A stretch of 64,000 bases of DNA from Shewanella algicola (GTDB taxonomy: Bacteria; Pseudomonadota; Gammaproteobacteria; Enterobacterales; Shewanellaceae): assembly GCF_014648035.1 (NCBI RefSeq), contig NZ_BMQI01000009.1, positions 46,724-110,723 of the forward strand, in the 5' to 3' direction. The notes under the pieces were generated by a model. It was not told the origin of the DNA, did no database searches, and worked only from the letters and a program-made list of their open reading frames with translations. Positions 56,104 to 64,000 of the stretch are shown piece by piece (the first letter of the stretch is position 1; each line of letters starts with the position of its first letter). A program made the position numbers and the translations under genes.

Positions 56104-57348
56104 ATGCATGTCTTTACCATTATCTGTGTATTAGCCTGCGGGCTATTTACGAGCATTAATTGTTTTGCTGCGAGTTTAATTCCTACTGCTGCTGAAAAAC
56201 CCTATGTATTATTGGTCTCAATAGATGGTTATCGCTTTGATTATAATCGACTACATAGCCCTCAGCACCTCACTGAATTTGCTAAGCATGCCGCTCAGGT
56301 CACTCATCTTATCCCCTCATTTCCCACTGTGACCTTTCCAAATCACATTACTCTTGTTACTGGGCTGTATCCTGCGCATCACGGCATCGTTTCCAACCAT
56401 TTTTATAACCATGAACTGCAACTGCCCTATAGCATGAAGATTAAACAAGCGGTAACCGATGGCCGTTTTTACCATGGCGTGCCATTGTGGTCGCTAGCGG
56501 GACAGCAAGGCTTAAAAAGTGCGACCTATTTTTGGCCGGGTTCAGAAGCGAATATTGCGGGGCAGCGTCCTGATTATTGGCTGCCTTATAATGGTGATGC
56601 ACCTAACCATGAAAGAGTCGAGAAAGTTTTACAATGGTTTAATTTACCTGAAGCAGATCGCCCCCAGTTTGTGACTTTGTATTTTTCTGAGGTAGATACC
56701 GCAGGACATCATTTTGGCCCAACATCGAACAAGACTTATCAAGCAGTGCAAAACATTGATAAAGCCATTGGACAATTGTTAATCGGCATTAACGCGCTAC
56801 CTTTTAAGGTGAATGTGATAATTACGTCTGATCATGGCATGGCAAATGTTGCCGATTTTCCACGTGTGTACACGGACAAATTATTCGCCGGTAATGACGC
56901 ATTAAAAGACAGATTTAAATTTAATAACGATGCCGCATTTTCGTTAATCACCGCCACAGGGGAAAATAAACAACAAGATTTAAATGCGTTAGAAGCACTC
57001 ACGCAACAAGTCCCCGGATTGCACTTTTATCGTCAGAAAGAGATGCCTGCTTATTTGCACTTTAGTGATAACCCATCAATTGAAGATGCGGTGTTAATCA
57101 GTAATCAACATTATATAACCCGTTCTGATGCCAAGGCCGGTGTGACAGGTAAACACGGCTATGATGCTAGTGTCGTAACAGATATGAACACAGTGTTATA
57201 CGCTCAAGGGCCTGCTTTTAATCAGCAACATATTGACCGCGCCGATAATATCCACCTTTACCCGCTTATTGCACATATTTTAGGCTTAACCATTAACGAG
57301 CCGATTGATGGTGAGTTAACGGTTTTGGCGCCTTTGTTGGCTCAGTAA
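56104..57348 (+). CDS. Alkaline phosphodiesterase / nucleotide pyrophosphatase (NPP family), exported
   Basis: A 414-residue periplasmic enzyme. The signal peptide ends INCFAA near residue 23; the ATG at 56104 is chosen over 56056. The NPP/alkaline phosphatase fold shows the metal-binding VSIDGYRFDY, the nucleophile threonine in PTVTFPNHITLVTGLYPAHHG, and the metal ligands in EVDTAGHHFG, TSDHGM and GKHGYDA. It should hydrolyse phosphodiester or pyrophosphate bonds of nucleotides. All two-zinc site residues appear present. Confidence 0.92.
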   Translation: MHVFTIICVLACGLFTSINCFAASLIPTAAEKPYVLLVSIDGYRFDYNRLHSPQHLTEFAKHAAQVTHLIPSFPTVTFPNHITLVTGLYPAHHGIVSNHFYNHELQLPYSMKIKQAVTDGRFYHGVPLWSLAGQQGLKSATYFWPGSEANIAGQRPDYWLPYNGDAPNHERVEKVLQWFNLPEADRPQFVTLYFSEVDTAGHHFGPTSNKTYQAVQNIDKAIGQLLIGINALPFKVNVIITSDHGMANVADFPRVYTDKLFAGNDALKDRFKFNNDAAFSLITATGENKQQDLNALEALTQQVPGLHFYRQKEMPAYLHFSDNPSIEDAVLISNQHYITRSDAKAGVTGKHGYDASVVTDMNTVLYAQGPAFNQQHIDRADNIHLYPLIAHILGLTINEPIDGELTVLAPLLAQ

Positions 57349-57557
57349 ATTGAACTTACGCAATAGCAGTAATGCTTTATCAGGATTGATCTCGAGTAGC
57401 GAACTAGGACTAAGCCCTACCTTATGCTCAAACTAGAACATTTGTTCACAAATCATTACTAGACAGTATCACGCGTTGCAGGATAACGTTAATCTATGGT
57501 TATAAATCGCTATCAAACCATCACGTTTATCACTTTTATTAATAGGTAACGCGACAC

Positions 57558-58154
57558 ATGAAAACTGCCATTGAGTATTACTTTACCAGCCTTTCTCCCT
57601 ATGCCTATTTAGGTCACCATACGTTTACCGCCATTGTGGCAGAGCATCACACCGCCATTGATTATAAGCCGATAAAACTTGGCAAACTGTTTGCCGAACG
57701 AGGCGTGTTACCGGTAAAGCAACGCTCGCAAGCAAGGCAAGATTATCGTTTAATTGAGTTAGCACGCTGGTCTAAAAAGCGCCAATTGCCGCTTAATCTT
57801 CATCCGGCTTTTTTCCCGGCAGACCCAAGCCTAGTCGACAAATGTACTATTGCGCTTCAACAAATGGGGCAAAACCCCGCTGAGTTTGTCGCGCAAATGC
57901 TGGCGGCATGTTGGGCAAAAGATCAAAATATTGCAGATGTTGCATTGATACAGCAGATCCTCACATCATTACAGCTTGATGCAGATAAGGTTATTGCGCA
58001 GGCATCGTCGAGTGAAATTGAAGCGATATACGAAGCCAATACTACGGCTGCGATTGAAAAAGGTTTGTTAGGTGTGCCAACCTACGTATATCAAGACGAG
58101 CCATTTTGGGGCCAGGATAGACTTGAGCTGTTGGCCGACAAACTAGCTCAATAG
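57558..58154 (+). CDS. 2-hydroxychromene-2-carboxylate isomerase-like (DsbA/kappa-GST fold)
   Basis: A 198-residue protein of the HCCA isomerase/kappa-class GST group. The active-site serine lies in YYFTSLSPYAYLGH near residue 12, replacing the DsbA Cys pair. The end LLGVPTYVYQDEPFWGQDRLELL is the family signature. These enzymes isomerise a naphthalene-pathway intermediate or bind glutathione; no aromatic pathway is near, so the actual substrate is open. Single gene. Confidence 0.9.
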   Translation: MKTAIEYYFTSLSPYAYLGHHTFTAIVAEHHTAIDYKPIKLGKLFAERGVLPVKQRSQARQDYRLIELARWSKKRQLPLNLHPAFFPADPSLVDKCTIALQQMGQNPAEFVAQMLAACWAKDQNIADVALIQQILTSLQLDADKVIAQASSSEIEAIYEANTTAAIEKGLLGVPTYVYQDEPFWGQDRLELLADKLAQ

Positions 58155-58179
58155 TGGTTTTACGGTAATAAAAAACAAA

Positions 58180-58214
58180 TGGCTATGCTGACGTTTATCA
58201 CGTCGACATAGCCA
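58180..58214. terminator. Imperfect hairpin between HCCA isomerase and DUF1499 genes
   Basis: TGGCTATG and CATAGCCA enclose an inner GACG / CGTC stem with a 2-nt mismatch. The flanks are A/T-rich but lack a long T run, so termination is likely yet not certain. Confidence 0.5.
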
Positions 58215-58288
58215 TAAATCATAAATCGCGGAGACAAAGCCTGTTTGCTTAAGCGGCATGGCACTGCGATTTTTTAATGTCGCAGCCT

Positions 58289-58747
58289 TTACTGTGGTAA
58301 CGCGTTAAACTCGGCTCTAATCTGTTCAATTCGTTCACGGTTAACGCCAAAGTCTGAGTGACCAACACGTGAGGCCGATCTTACCTGGATCATGATTTTA
58401 CCTGACTCAACTGACGGAAAGTAAAACTCAACATCGTCAACAAAGCGCATAATCTGCGAGGTAAATTCAACCCGAATATAATTATCTTCTACCACGACAA
58501 TACTCGCTCGTTCAGCCGCTTTTAATACGTGCAATAAGCCTACTTGAGCTTGTTGAGACGTGCCGCTAAATTCAATCGGTTCAATATAATGCTCTTCGTC
58601 TGCAGTTGCTTGCTGGCTATTCACGCAATTAGGTGAATCAGGGCAGGGCATAAATTGGCCATCATTAACTCCCAGAGTTGGCACAGTGCCAGAGCAACCC
58701 ATTAAAAGCACCATAGCAAGTACCAGTATTGAAGTGTGTTTATACAT
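58289..58747 (-). CDS. DUF1499 lipoprotein
   Basis: A 152-residue protein with a lipoprotein leader ending LLMGC near residue 18. The DUF1499 domain begins CPDSPNCVNSQ near 38-48 and continues with the conserved EFTSQIMRFVDDVEFYF near 111-127. The two Cys of the motif may pair. It is probably periplasmic on the inner or outer membrane; no function is known. The upstream 260-bp region to 59006 shows no clear regulatory site. Confidence 0.85.
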   Translation of the reverse strand: MYKHTSILVLAMVLLMGCSGTVPTLGVNDGQFMPCPDSPNCVNSQQATADEEHYIEPIEFSGTSQQAQVGLLHVLKAAERASIVVVEDNYIRVEFTSQIMRFVDDVEFYFPSVESGKIMIQVRSASRVGHSDFGVNRERIEQIRAEFNALPQ

Positions 58748-59006
58748 TTTGCTTCCCTTTATGTGTAAAACGTCTTGTGTTTGCGGTTATCGGTATCAAC
58801 AGCGTAATTGATCTTATGTTGTCTACAGTAAAACAATAAGTTGCGCTTAACAATGTGCTATTCGCCGCTTCTTTTTTTATGCATGATAATGAACTATGGA
58901 AGATATTAATAAATAATTTAGTGGGATTAAAAGCCACCAAAGAATTGTTATCGACTTTGAGTGTTGTGCCCGCATGTCGTAGTCTTGATTGTGTCAGTGT
59001 GTGGCC

Positions 59007-59870
59007 CTAATGACGTTGATCGATTTTATTAAACTTTTTCCACAGCCATTTGCTGGCTATGGCGAGTAGATAAGTCCCTCCGGCCACTTGAATAACTGTT
59101 GCTCCTGCAGGAAGCTCTGGTCCGTAGCTTAAAGCGATGCCACTGACCGTAAACAAGAAGCACAATGACGTTGCTATAAGCATGGCTATCCACAGTCGCT
59201 GGGCAAAATGCAGTGCAGTCGCTGCGGGTAGAGTCAGAAGGGCAATCACCATCACCAGGCCAACCACTTGGGTTAGTAAGACTACCGTTAGCGAAATGAG
59301 TACAAGTAGTAAGGTGTGATAAGCGCGTACGCGGATCCCACGCAGTTTTGCGAGTTCGGGTTGAAAACTGATCACCAAAAACTTGTCATAAAACAGCAGC
59401 ATTAGAATGACAATCACCGCATCCAACACTGCCATATGTTGCAGATCGGCTGTACCAATCATCAAAATATTGCCAAAAAGATAGCTCATCAAATCTTCGT
59501 AGTATCCGGGCGTGGCTGTAATAAAGCTGATCCCGACAGCCATTCCTATGGCCCATATGGCAGATAGGACAGTGTCTTCACGTTGTCGTCCAGAAGCCGT
59601 GACCGCCGCGACAATAAGCGCTGCAATGACTGCTGCCACCGTAGCACCCAGCAGCGGAGTCATCCATTCTATGTCGTGTACGCGTTGCAAGTAACGCGCC
59701 GCTCCCATGCCCCCTAAGACGCAGTGTGCAATTGCCCCAGCCACATAAGTTGCCCGGCGTGCCACCACAAAGCTGCCGACAACCCCGCAGGCCAGTGACG
59801 CCAATAAACCGCCTACAATGGCATATTGAAGAAACGTATGATTAACAAGGTGTTCCCAGAACAAGCTCAT
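59007..59870 (-). CDS. Metal ABC transporter permease, ZnuB-like
   Basis: A 287-residue inner-membrane permease of the ABC-3 family, with eight to nine membrane segments. The start FLQYAIVGGLLASLACGVVG and the conserved GMAVGISFITATPGY and VGLVMVIALLTLPAATA are family marks. It forms the channel for zinc, manganese or iron. It overlaps the ATPase gene by 4 bp and is last of three genes (binding protein, ATPase, permease). Base composition is a little richer in GC than neighbouring genes, hinting at transfer. Confidence 0.92.
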   Translation of the reverse strand: MSLFWEHLVNHTFLQYAIVGGLLASLACGVVGSFVVARRATYVAGAIAHCVLGGMGAARYLQRVHDIEWMTPLLGATVAAVIAALIVAAVTASGRQREDTVLSAIWAIGMAVGISFITATPGYYEDLMSYLFGNILMIGTADLQHMAVLDAVIVILMLLFYDKFLVISFQPELAKLRGIRVRAYHTLLLVLISLTVVLLTQVVGLVMVIALLTLPAATALHFAQRLWIAMLIATSLCFLFTVSGIALSYGPELPAGATVIQVAGGTYLLAIASKWLWKKFNKIDQRH

Positions 59871-60664
59871 AAACGCGTCTCCTTGCCGTGGTGTGGTTCA
59901 CACATCACACTGCTAGCGTCATGGACATGACAGTCTTGCGCATGCTGAATTACGGTCATATCACCTCGATGAAATGCGCTAAGTTGTCCTTCAGTGATTT
60001 CGTCAACGCGAACAAGCGATGCCGAGCGGTTTACGCAGGCTAAATGTGAAGCATGACGAGTTACCACGTTAAGGTTGTGCGATACCACCACAATGGTCAT
60101 TTGCTTATTCAGTTCGTGCAACAGCTCATAAATTTGGTGTTCAACATTGGTATCAACGTTGGCGGTAGGTTCGTCGAGTATCAGTAGTTCGGGGTCTGAC
60201 ACTAACGCCTGTGCGATGAGTGCTCGTTGGCGCTCACCTCCCGATAAATGTGCTAAAGAGCGATGGCTCAAATGGGCAAGGTTCACCCGTTCAAGCGCTT
60301 CAACTGCTTTAATGCGATCGCGCCGCCGGTAAGGCCCAAACCAATGTCGATCCGCTCGTCCCATAAGCACGACATCAAGTGCGCTTACCGGAAATTCTGG
60401 ATCGAAACTCAGATGTTGCGGTACATATCCAATACTGTGTCTACGGCGCTCAGGCGCTTCGTCGAAGACCTTTACCGTCCCGCGGCTTGGTTTTAGAAGC
60501 CCTAAGGTAAGTTTTACCAGTGTGGTTTTACCGCCGCCATTGGGTCCAACTACACCCACCAAACTCTTGTTGGGTATAGACAGGTCGATGTTGTGTAAAA
60601 CTTCTTGTTGATCATATGCAAAGCAAACATCTCTGAACTGTATTACGACATTGTCCATCTTCAA
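59867..60664 (-). CDS. Metal ABC transporter ATP-binding protein, ZnuC-like
   Basis: A 265-residue ABC ATPase. Walker A is GPNGGGKTTL near 40, the signature LSGGERQRALIA near 140, Walker B LLILDEPTAN near 163 and the switch histidine in VVVSHNLNVV near 195. It powers uptake of a divalent metal. The last 25 residues carry five His and two Cys (CHVHDASSVMCEPHHGKE), an unusual tail that may bind zinc and tune activity. It lies 8 bp after the binding-protein gene and overlaps the permease gene by 4 bp. Confidence 0.94.
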   Translation of the reverse strand: MKMDNVVIQFRDVCFAYDQQEVLHNIDLSIPNKSLVGVVGPNGGGKTTLVKLTLGLLKPSRGTVKVFDEAPERRRHSIGYVPQHLSFDPEFPVSALDVVLMGRADRHWFGPYRRRDRIKAVEALERVNLAHLSHRSLAHLSGGERQRALIAQALVSDPELLILDEPTANVDTNVEHQIYELLHELNKQMTIVVVSHNLNVVTRHASHLACVNRSASLVRVDEITEGQLSAFHRGDMTVIQHAQDCHVHDASSVMCEPHHGKETRL

Positions 60665-60672
60665 AGCCTTTG

Positions 60673-61563
60673 TTAATCCTGCTGTTGCAGCGCTTCAAGC
60701 ACGGTAGTGGCAACTTGTTGTAAATTACCAATGTAATCTCGTGCAAGAGGGTCAATTGGCACAACTACACCATTGATTGCCTTAGCGATGCGGTTGGCCG
60801 AAGCCATGTTAAATTGCGGTTGAACAAAGATAACGCGCACATCTTCATTTTGCGACAGTTCTACCATTCTGATCAATTGTCTGCCACTGGGTTCTTTTCC
60901 TTCAACTTCAATAGATTGTTGCTCGAGCCCATAGGCATCAGCAAAATATCCCCAAGAAGGGTGAAATACCATAAAGGTTTTACCCTTTACTGGGGCCAAT
61001 GCCTTGGTAAGCAGCGCATCGAGTGCATCTAAATCCTTCAATAGCTCGGCGAGATTTTTCTCATAGTCAGCTTTGCCCGCAGGGTCTTTTTTAATGATTG
61101 CCTCAGCAATGGTGCGGGCCTGCAGTTTAACAAGTCGCGGGCTGAGCCAAATGTGTGGATCGTTACCTTTAATCGTGATCCCTTTACGTGTATCAACAAT
61201 ATGAAGCTGCTTGGTCATTGAGTCGATTTTTGGAATAAATGCATTTTCGAACGGGACACCAACACGAAAGAAGAGTTCTGCCTCCGATAAGGCGGCCATT
61301 TGACGTGGCGTCGGTTCGTAAGTCGCAGGGCTGCTCCCCGGTGTCACTAACGCCTGAACTTGCACCCGATCTCCGCCAATTCGGTCAACAAAGTACTCTT
61401 GCGGAAGGATACTGGTGACGATAGTGAGCTTGTGCTCTTTTGCTGAATTGGCCGTGAGGCTTTGAGATTCATCATCACTGAAAGAGTTGAACAGGGTAAA
61501 AGCGAAGCCAATCAAAAAAAGGGCTGCAGCTATTCCCGTTAAGGCTTTTAAAGATTTGCTCAT
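60673..61563 (-). CDS. Metal ABC transporter substrate-binding protein, ZnuA/cluster A-I
   Basis: A 296-residue periplasmic binding protein with an N-terminal hydrophobic leader (residues 8-28). Metal ligand regions: a histidine in DPHIWLSPRL near 137, FHPSWGYFADAYGL near 205, and the final aspartate near VVPIDPLARDY. The histidine-rich loop of typical ZnuA is absent, so zinc, manganese or iron are all possible. It is first of the ABC operon. I see no clear Zur box in the 100 bp upstream. Confidence 0.9.
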   Translation of the reverse strand: MSKSLKALTGIAAALFLIGFAFTLFNSFSDDESQSLTANSAKEHKLTIVTSILPQEYFVDRIGGDRVQVQALVTPGSSPATYEPTPRQMAALSEAELFFRVGVPFENAFIPKIDSMTKQLHIVDTRKGITIKGNDPHIWLSPRLVKLQARTIAEAIIKKDPAGKADYEKNLAELLKDLDALDALLTKALAPVKGKTFMVFHPSWGYFADAYGLEQQSIEVEGKEPSGRQLIRMVELSQNEDVRVIFVQPQFNMASANRIAKAINGVVVPIDPLARDYIGNLQQVATTVLEALQQQD

Positions 61564-61727
61564 TACATATTCCTTAAGCGGATCATCTTAATGACAGGTA
61601 AAGTGGAAATTATTGTTACGTTGGTATGAGTGTTCAGCATGGCATGAGTTTATTAGTTAAAGCCCATTTTGTAAGCTCACCAATTAAATTTTATCCTGTC
61701 ATTAAACGTTAACCTCTAACCAATGGC

Positions 61728-61778
61728 AAGGACTTATCGGCAAAGATAAGACAGAAAAAATCTGCTAGTCCTTTTTAT
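61728..61778 (+). ncRNA. Candidate structured small RNA with three-way junction and U tail
   Basis: In the 384-bp gene-free spacer 61564-61947, three nested stems can be drawn: P1 AAGGAC (61728-61733) with GTCCTT (61768-61773); P2 TTATC / GATAA; P3 CAGA / TCTG. A T-rich tail follows P1, so it could also act as a plain terminator. No promoter is assigned and no known family matched by eye. Confidence 0.35.
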
Positions 61779-61947
61779 TAATAAAGGGGCAAACCGATGA
61801 GTAACAAACATCAAATATATTAGCTTTCGTATGACGCTTTAATAGCGTATTTCTGTATTGAATCACTCTAATTTTTGGTGGGGTAGATTCTACGTTTTTA
61901 TTCAAAGAGACTTAATCGGTTATCAATGAGAAAAATGAATAAAAAAG

Positions 61948-62607
61948 TTAACGAGCAAACTTCCCATGGGTTAAAAAATGCAGTACCTGTGCTATTACAG
62001 TCTTATTTCTCATCATAAACGGGTGAGTAACAGGGATTGAAATATGATCGCTCATGCCATCAAGTTGAGTATTAACCACAGAGACTTTACCGTCATTAGG
62101 ACTGGGTAATAGGCTTGATAACAATAAGTTGATACTGCGCGTGCCTGCAATAATCCCAACATCAAAATTGGCTGCGCCAAGCATACGAGGAAGATCAACT
62201 AAGCGGGTGCCAAGCTGCATACCTGCAGGACCATTAATCAGTTTGAACCCGGGGAGGCTTTTTAAGCGATCAACAACCTCGCTTCCTTGGTTTGGGGGGC
62301 CGAGCATCACCACTCGACCTAAATTTTCAATAGTGTGTAAATGCAGATATTGCCTAACTAAAATCCCCCCCATTGAATGGGTGACAAAGTGTACCTTACT
62401 GCCTTTTGGACACTGTTCGAGCGCGGCAGTAACAGCATCTTCAGCTAATTGCGCAATGTGATATTGAGTCGACGGGTATGAAAAGTTAATGATGTGATAG
62501 CCCGCAGTAGTCAAGGCCGAGGCTAAAGTGGTCATCGAACGATGCGTTCTTGCTAAACCGTGCAGTAAAATAACACATTCAACTGGTGCTGTATGAGTAG
62601 CGGTCAA
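61948..62607 (-). CDS. Lipase-like alpha/beta hydrolase
   Basis: A 219-residue cytoplasmic alpha/beta hydrolase. VILLHGLARTHRSMTTLAS at 13-31 gives the oxyanion region, and the nucleophile elbow is VTHSMGGILVRQYL near 75-88, as in PGAP1/EstA-like lipases. The catalytic histidine may be in VTHPFMMRN near 198. The start is a TTG at 62607 with a strong GGAGG 6 bp upstream; no ATG is near. Substrate unknown. Confidence 0.82.
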   Translation of the reverse strand: MTATHTAPVECVILLHGLARTHRSMTTLASALTTAGYHIINFSYPSTQYHIAQLAEDAVTAALEQCPKGSKVHFVTHSMGGILVRQYLHLHTIENLGRVVMLGPPNQGSEVVDRLKSLPGFKLINGPAGMQLGTRLVDLPRMLGAANFDVGIIAGTRSINLLLSSLLPSPNDGKVSVVNTQLDGMSDHISIPVTHPFMMRNKTVIAQVLHFLTHGKFAR

Positions 62608-63153
62608 AGTAGCCTCCTTTGTTTTTTTAATAGGTTATATCATGTTTATTTAGTTTGATGATTTGTCATTATTAAGTAACTATGCATTGAAAATCAATGT
62701 TAATAGATTGTTAGTTTGCGAGGTTTTAACGTTATTTTTTTATATTTAACACGCTATTTATCGCTCTAAATATGCCAGTTACTTATTTTTTATATCTTTT
62801 TGTGTGTGTTAAATATTATAGTTGTTTTTAATTTAGGATAATTAACTATTATCAACATAAATGTCATTTCTACGTGCTGTTCAAATGTATTTTTTTGTCC
62901 AGTAAAAAATAAAAAGGATGCTTTTTACTTATTAAACAAAAGAATTATGAATCTATGCCGATAAGTATATTTAGATCTTATGAATATAAACATGAATAGA
63001 GTTCACACTTCAGAGTTTTATTCGTAATTAATAATAATCAATTAAACTGAATTATGTTAAAATGATCATGTAATGGACTGTATTATCAAATAACATATTG
63101 GGAAAATAATTAGTTTTCAAACCTTTGATTTCAAAGGGTAAAGAGAGTGTTTA
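62608..63153. other. Gene-free AT-rich region
   Basis: About 545 bp very rich in A and T, between the lipase-like gene and the GAF-protein gene. It probably holds two divergent promoters. I see no palindrome, repeat or RNA fold strong enough to report. Confidence 0.5.
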
Positions 63154-63972
63154 ATGGCAAGGGTCTCAAAAATTTCTACATTTTCAAATGAGCTCTCACA
63201 TTGGCTAAATTGGCAATGTAGCATGATCTCAGGTGTTAAATGTGGAGGAATATTTCTAAGCTCACCATCAGACGAAGATGAGCTGCAAAATATCGCATTT
63301 TGGCCACACACAACATCGCTTTCTCCCACGCTCAAACCCATCGCTGCTAACACGGTTAACTCTGGAGTTGCTGGCGTTCATAAAGCCGCTAATCACGAAT
63401 CACAGCCTGTAGATTATGTTACTCAGCCCTTAATCGAGCAGGGGCAAGTTGTGGGTTCTGTCGTATTGGCCCTTACTGTTCGTTCGGAGCAACAATATCA
63501 AGCCGTATTGCAATTATTGCAATGGGGTACTGTGTTTTTGGAGAAGTTGCTCAAACAGGCTAATCATCAACCTGTTGATGACGCTTCGCTTGCGCTAAAT
63601 GCTGTGGCGTTACTGTCCGAGAATGAGCCTCTGGCTGTTATGGGCTACCATTTTTGTAATTTCCTCGCCGATCATTTCAACTGCTCGAGAGTACAACTCG
63701 GACTGAATAAAGGCTTGCAGGTGCAAGTGCTAAGTGTTTCGCACCAACTTCATTTTGACCGACGTATTGAGCGTATCAGACAAGTTGAATTTGCAATGGA
63801 GGAATGCATAGAACAGAACCAAAATATTGTTATTTCTGCCCCATCACATGAAGCCTCCACGGTTATTAAGACACATACACAACAGTTGCTAAGTGATAAA
63901 AATGAAGCTGTATGTTCCCTTATTTTACGTAATGGTGAGACATATATGGACGCTCCCGGTGAGTCAAGGTAA
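63154..63972 (+). CDS. GAF-domain protein, possibly cut short by a frameshift
   Basis: A 272-residue protein of the type found near HlyD-like secretion adaptors in Shewanella and Vibrio. The opening HWLNWQCSMISGVKCGGIFL and VLQLLQWGTVFLEKLL fit that group from memory, and a GAF-like domain lies near 150-265. It ends abruptly YMDAPGESR; in the +1 frame the sequence stays open from about 63950 to the window end and reads TLPVSQGNTLLTQGFFG. The family usually continues further, so a frameshift or a true short form are both possible. The window ends here. Confidence 0.6.
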   Translation: MARVSKISTFSNELSHWLNWQCSMISGVKCGGIFLSSPSDEDELQNIAFWPHTTSLSPTLKPIAANTVNSGVAGVHKAANHESQPVDYVTQPLIEQGQVVGSVVLALTVRSEQQYQAVLQLLQWGTVFLEKLLKQANHQPVDDASLALNAVALLSENEPLAVMGYHFCNFLADHFNCSRVQLGLNKGLQVQVLSVSHQLHFDRRIERIRQVEFAMEECIEQNQNIVISAPSHEASTVIKTHTQQLLSDKNEAVCSLILRNGETYMDAPGESR

Positions 63973-64000
63973 TACTCTGCTCACCCAAGGCTTTTTTGGG

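Noticed and set aside
61564..61620. Zur box upstream of the metal ABC operon
   Set aside because: No stretch resembles the Zur consensus palindrome closely enough to report.
61790..61815. GGGGCAAACC word considered as the core of a cyclic-di-GMP-I riboswitch
   Set aside because: The rest of the GEMM architecture (tetraloop, receptor, second stem and GCAAAGCC) is not present.

Overview
The window looks like chromosomal DNA of a marine gamma-proteobacterium, most likely Shewanella or a close relative. Pointers are the moderately AT-rich coding style, groES/groEL with fxsA close by, a DUF2999 protein, a YqhA-type membrane protein, a Tat-exported split-Soret-like c-type cytochrome, an alginate lyase, many GGDEF and membrane proteins, and dispersed palindromes with TAACCTGAG termini that I associate with Shewanella. 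Identification is by recognition of sequence only; no database search was run.

Layout. 0-12.6 kb: a periplasmic solute-binding protein, a quinone oxidoreductase, an acidic-tailed protein, a galK-galM-membrane protein operon, a KefB/YbaL-type antiporter, a cutA-dsbD operon, fxsA and a MATE pump. 12.7-15.2 kb: groES-groEL. fxsA and groES each have a near-canonical sigma-32 promoter with the same 14-bp spacer. 15.2-23.2 kb is the accessory part: a tight NERD / NYN-nuclease / membrane-protein operon, a broken IS4/IS10-type insertion sequence, a CHASE4-GGDEF protein, a truncated IS, a decayed copy of part of the neighbouring yqhA-like gene, and an orphan HipB-like regulator preceded by four GTGTA-N6-TACAC operators exactly 50 bp apart. 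23.2-33.9 kb: a PL7 alginate lyase, a methyltransferase, a flavin monooxygenase-SDR-esterase operon with a divergent AraC regulator (resembling the mycobacterial virS-mymA locus), a cold-shock/Excalibur fusion protein, and a divergent EamA/MarR pair with twin palindromic operators. 34-45 kb: a lipoprotein and S41 protease pair, a PpiC rotamase, a BCCT transporter, a prolyl oligopeptidase, a lipoprotein-cytochrome operon, and divergent from it a ToxR/MarT-like regulator with a FidL-like partner; a CRP-type site lies between the two. 45-53.5 kb: an acetate permease, a GcvR-like ACT protein, a diguanylate cyclase, a phosphotransferase, a repeat-built peptidoglycan-binding lipoprotein, an outer-membrane barrel, a flavin reductase and a TauE exporter. 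53.7-64 kb: an ArsP/YraQ-type permease interrupted by one in-frame amber codon, next to an ArsR regulator with twin operators; hydrolases; a nucleotide-pyrophosphatase-like phosphodiesterase; an HCCA isomerase-like protein; a znuABC-like metal importer; a candidate structured small RNA; a lipase-like protein; and a GAF-domain protein at the right edge.

The most interesting places are the 50-bp-phased operator array upstream of the orphan hipB (21.7-21.9 kb), the NERD-NYN-membrane operon (15.2-18.0 kb), the amber-interrupted permease with its intact regulator (53.8-55.1 kb), the virS-mymA-like locus (26.5-31.0 kb), and the three-way-junction RNA candidate at 61.73 kb. I saw no tRNA, rRNA or CRISPR array.
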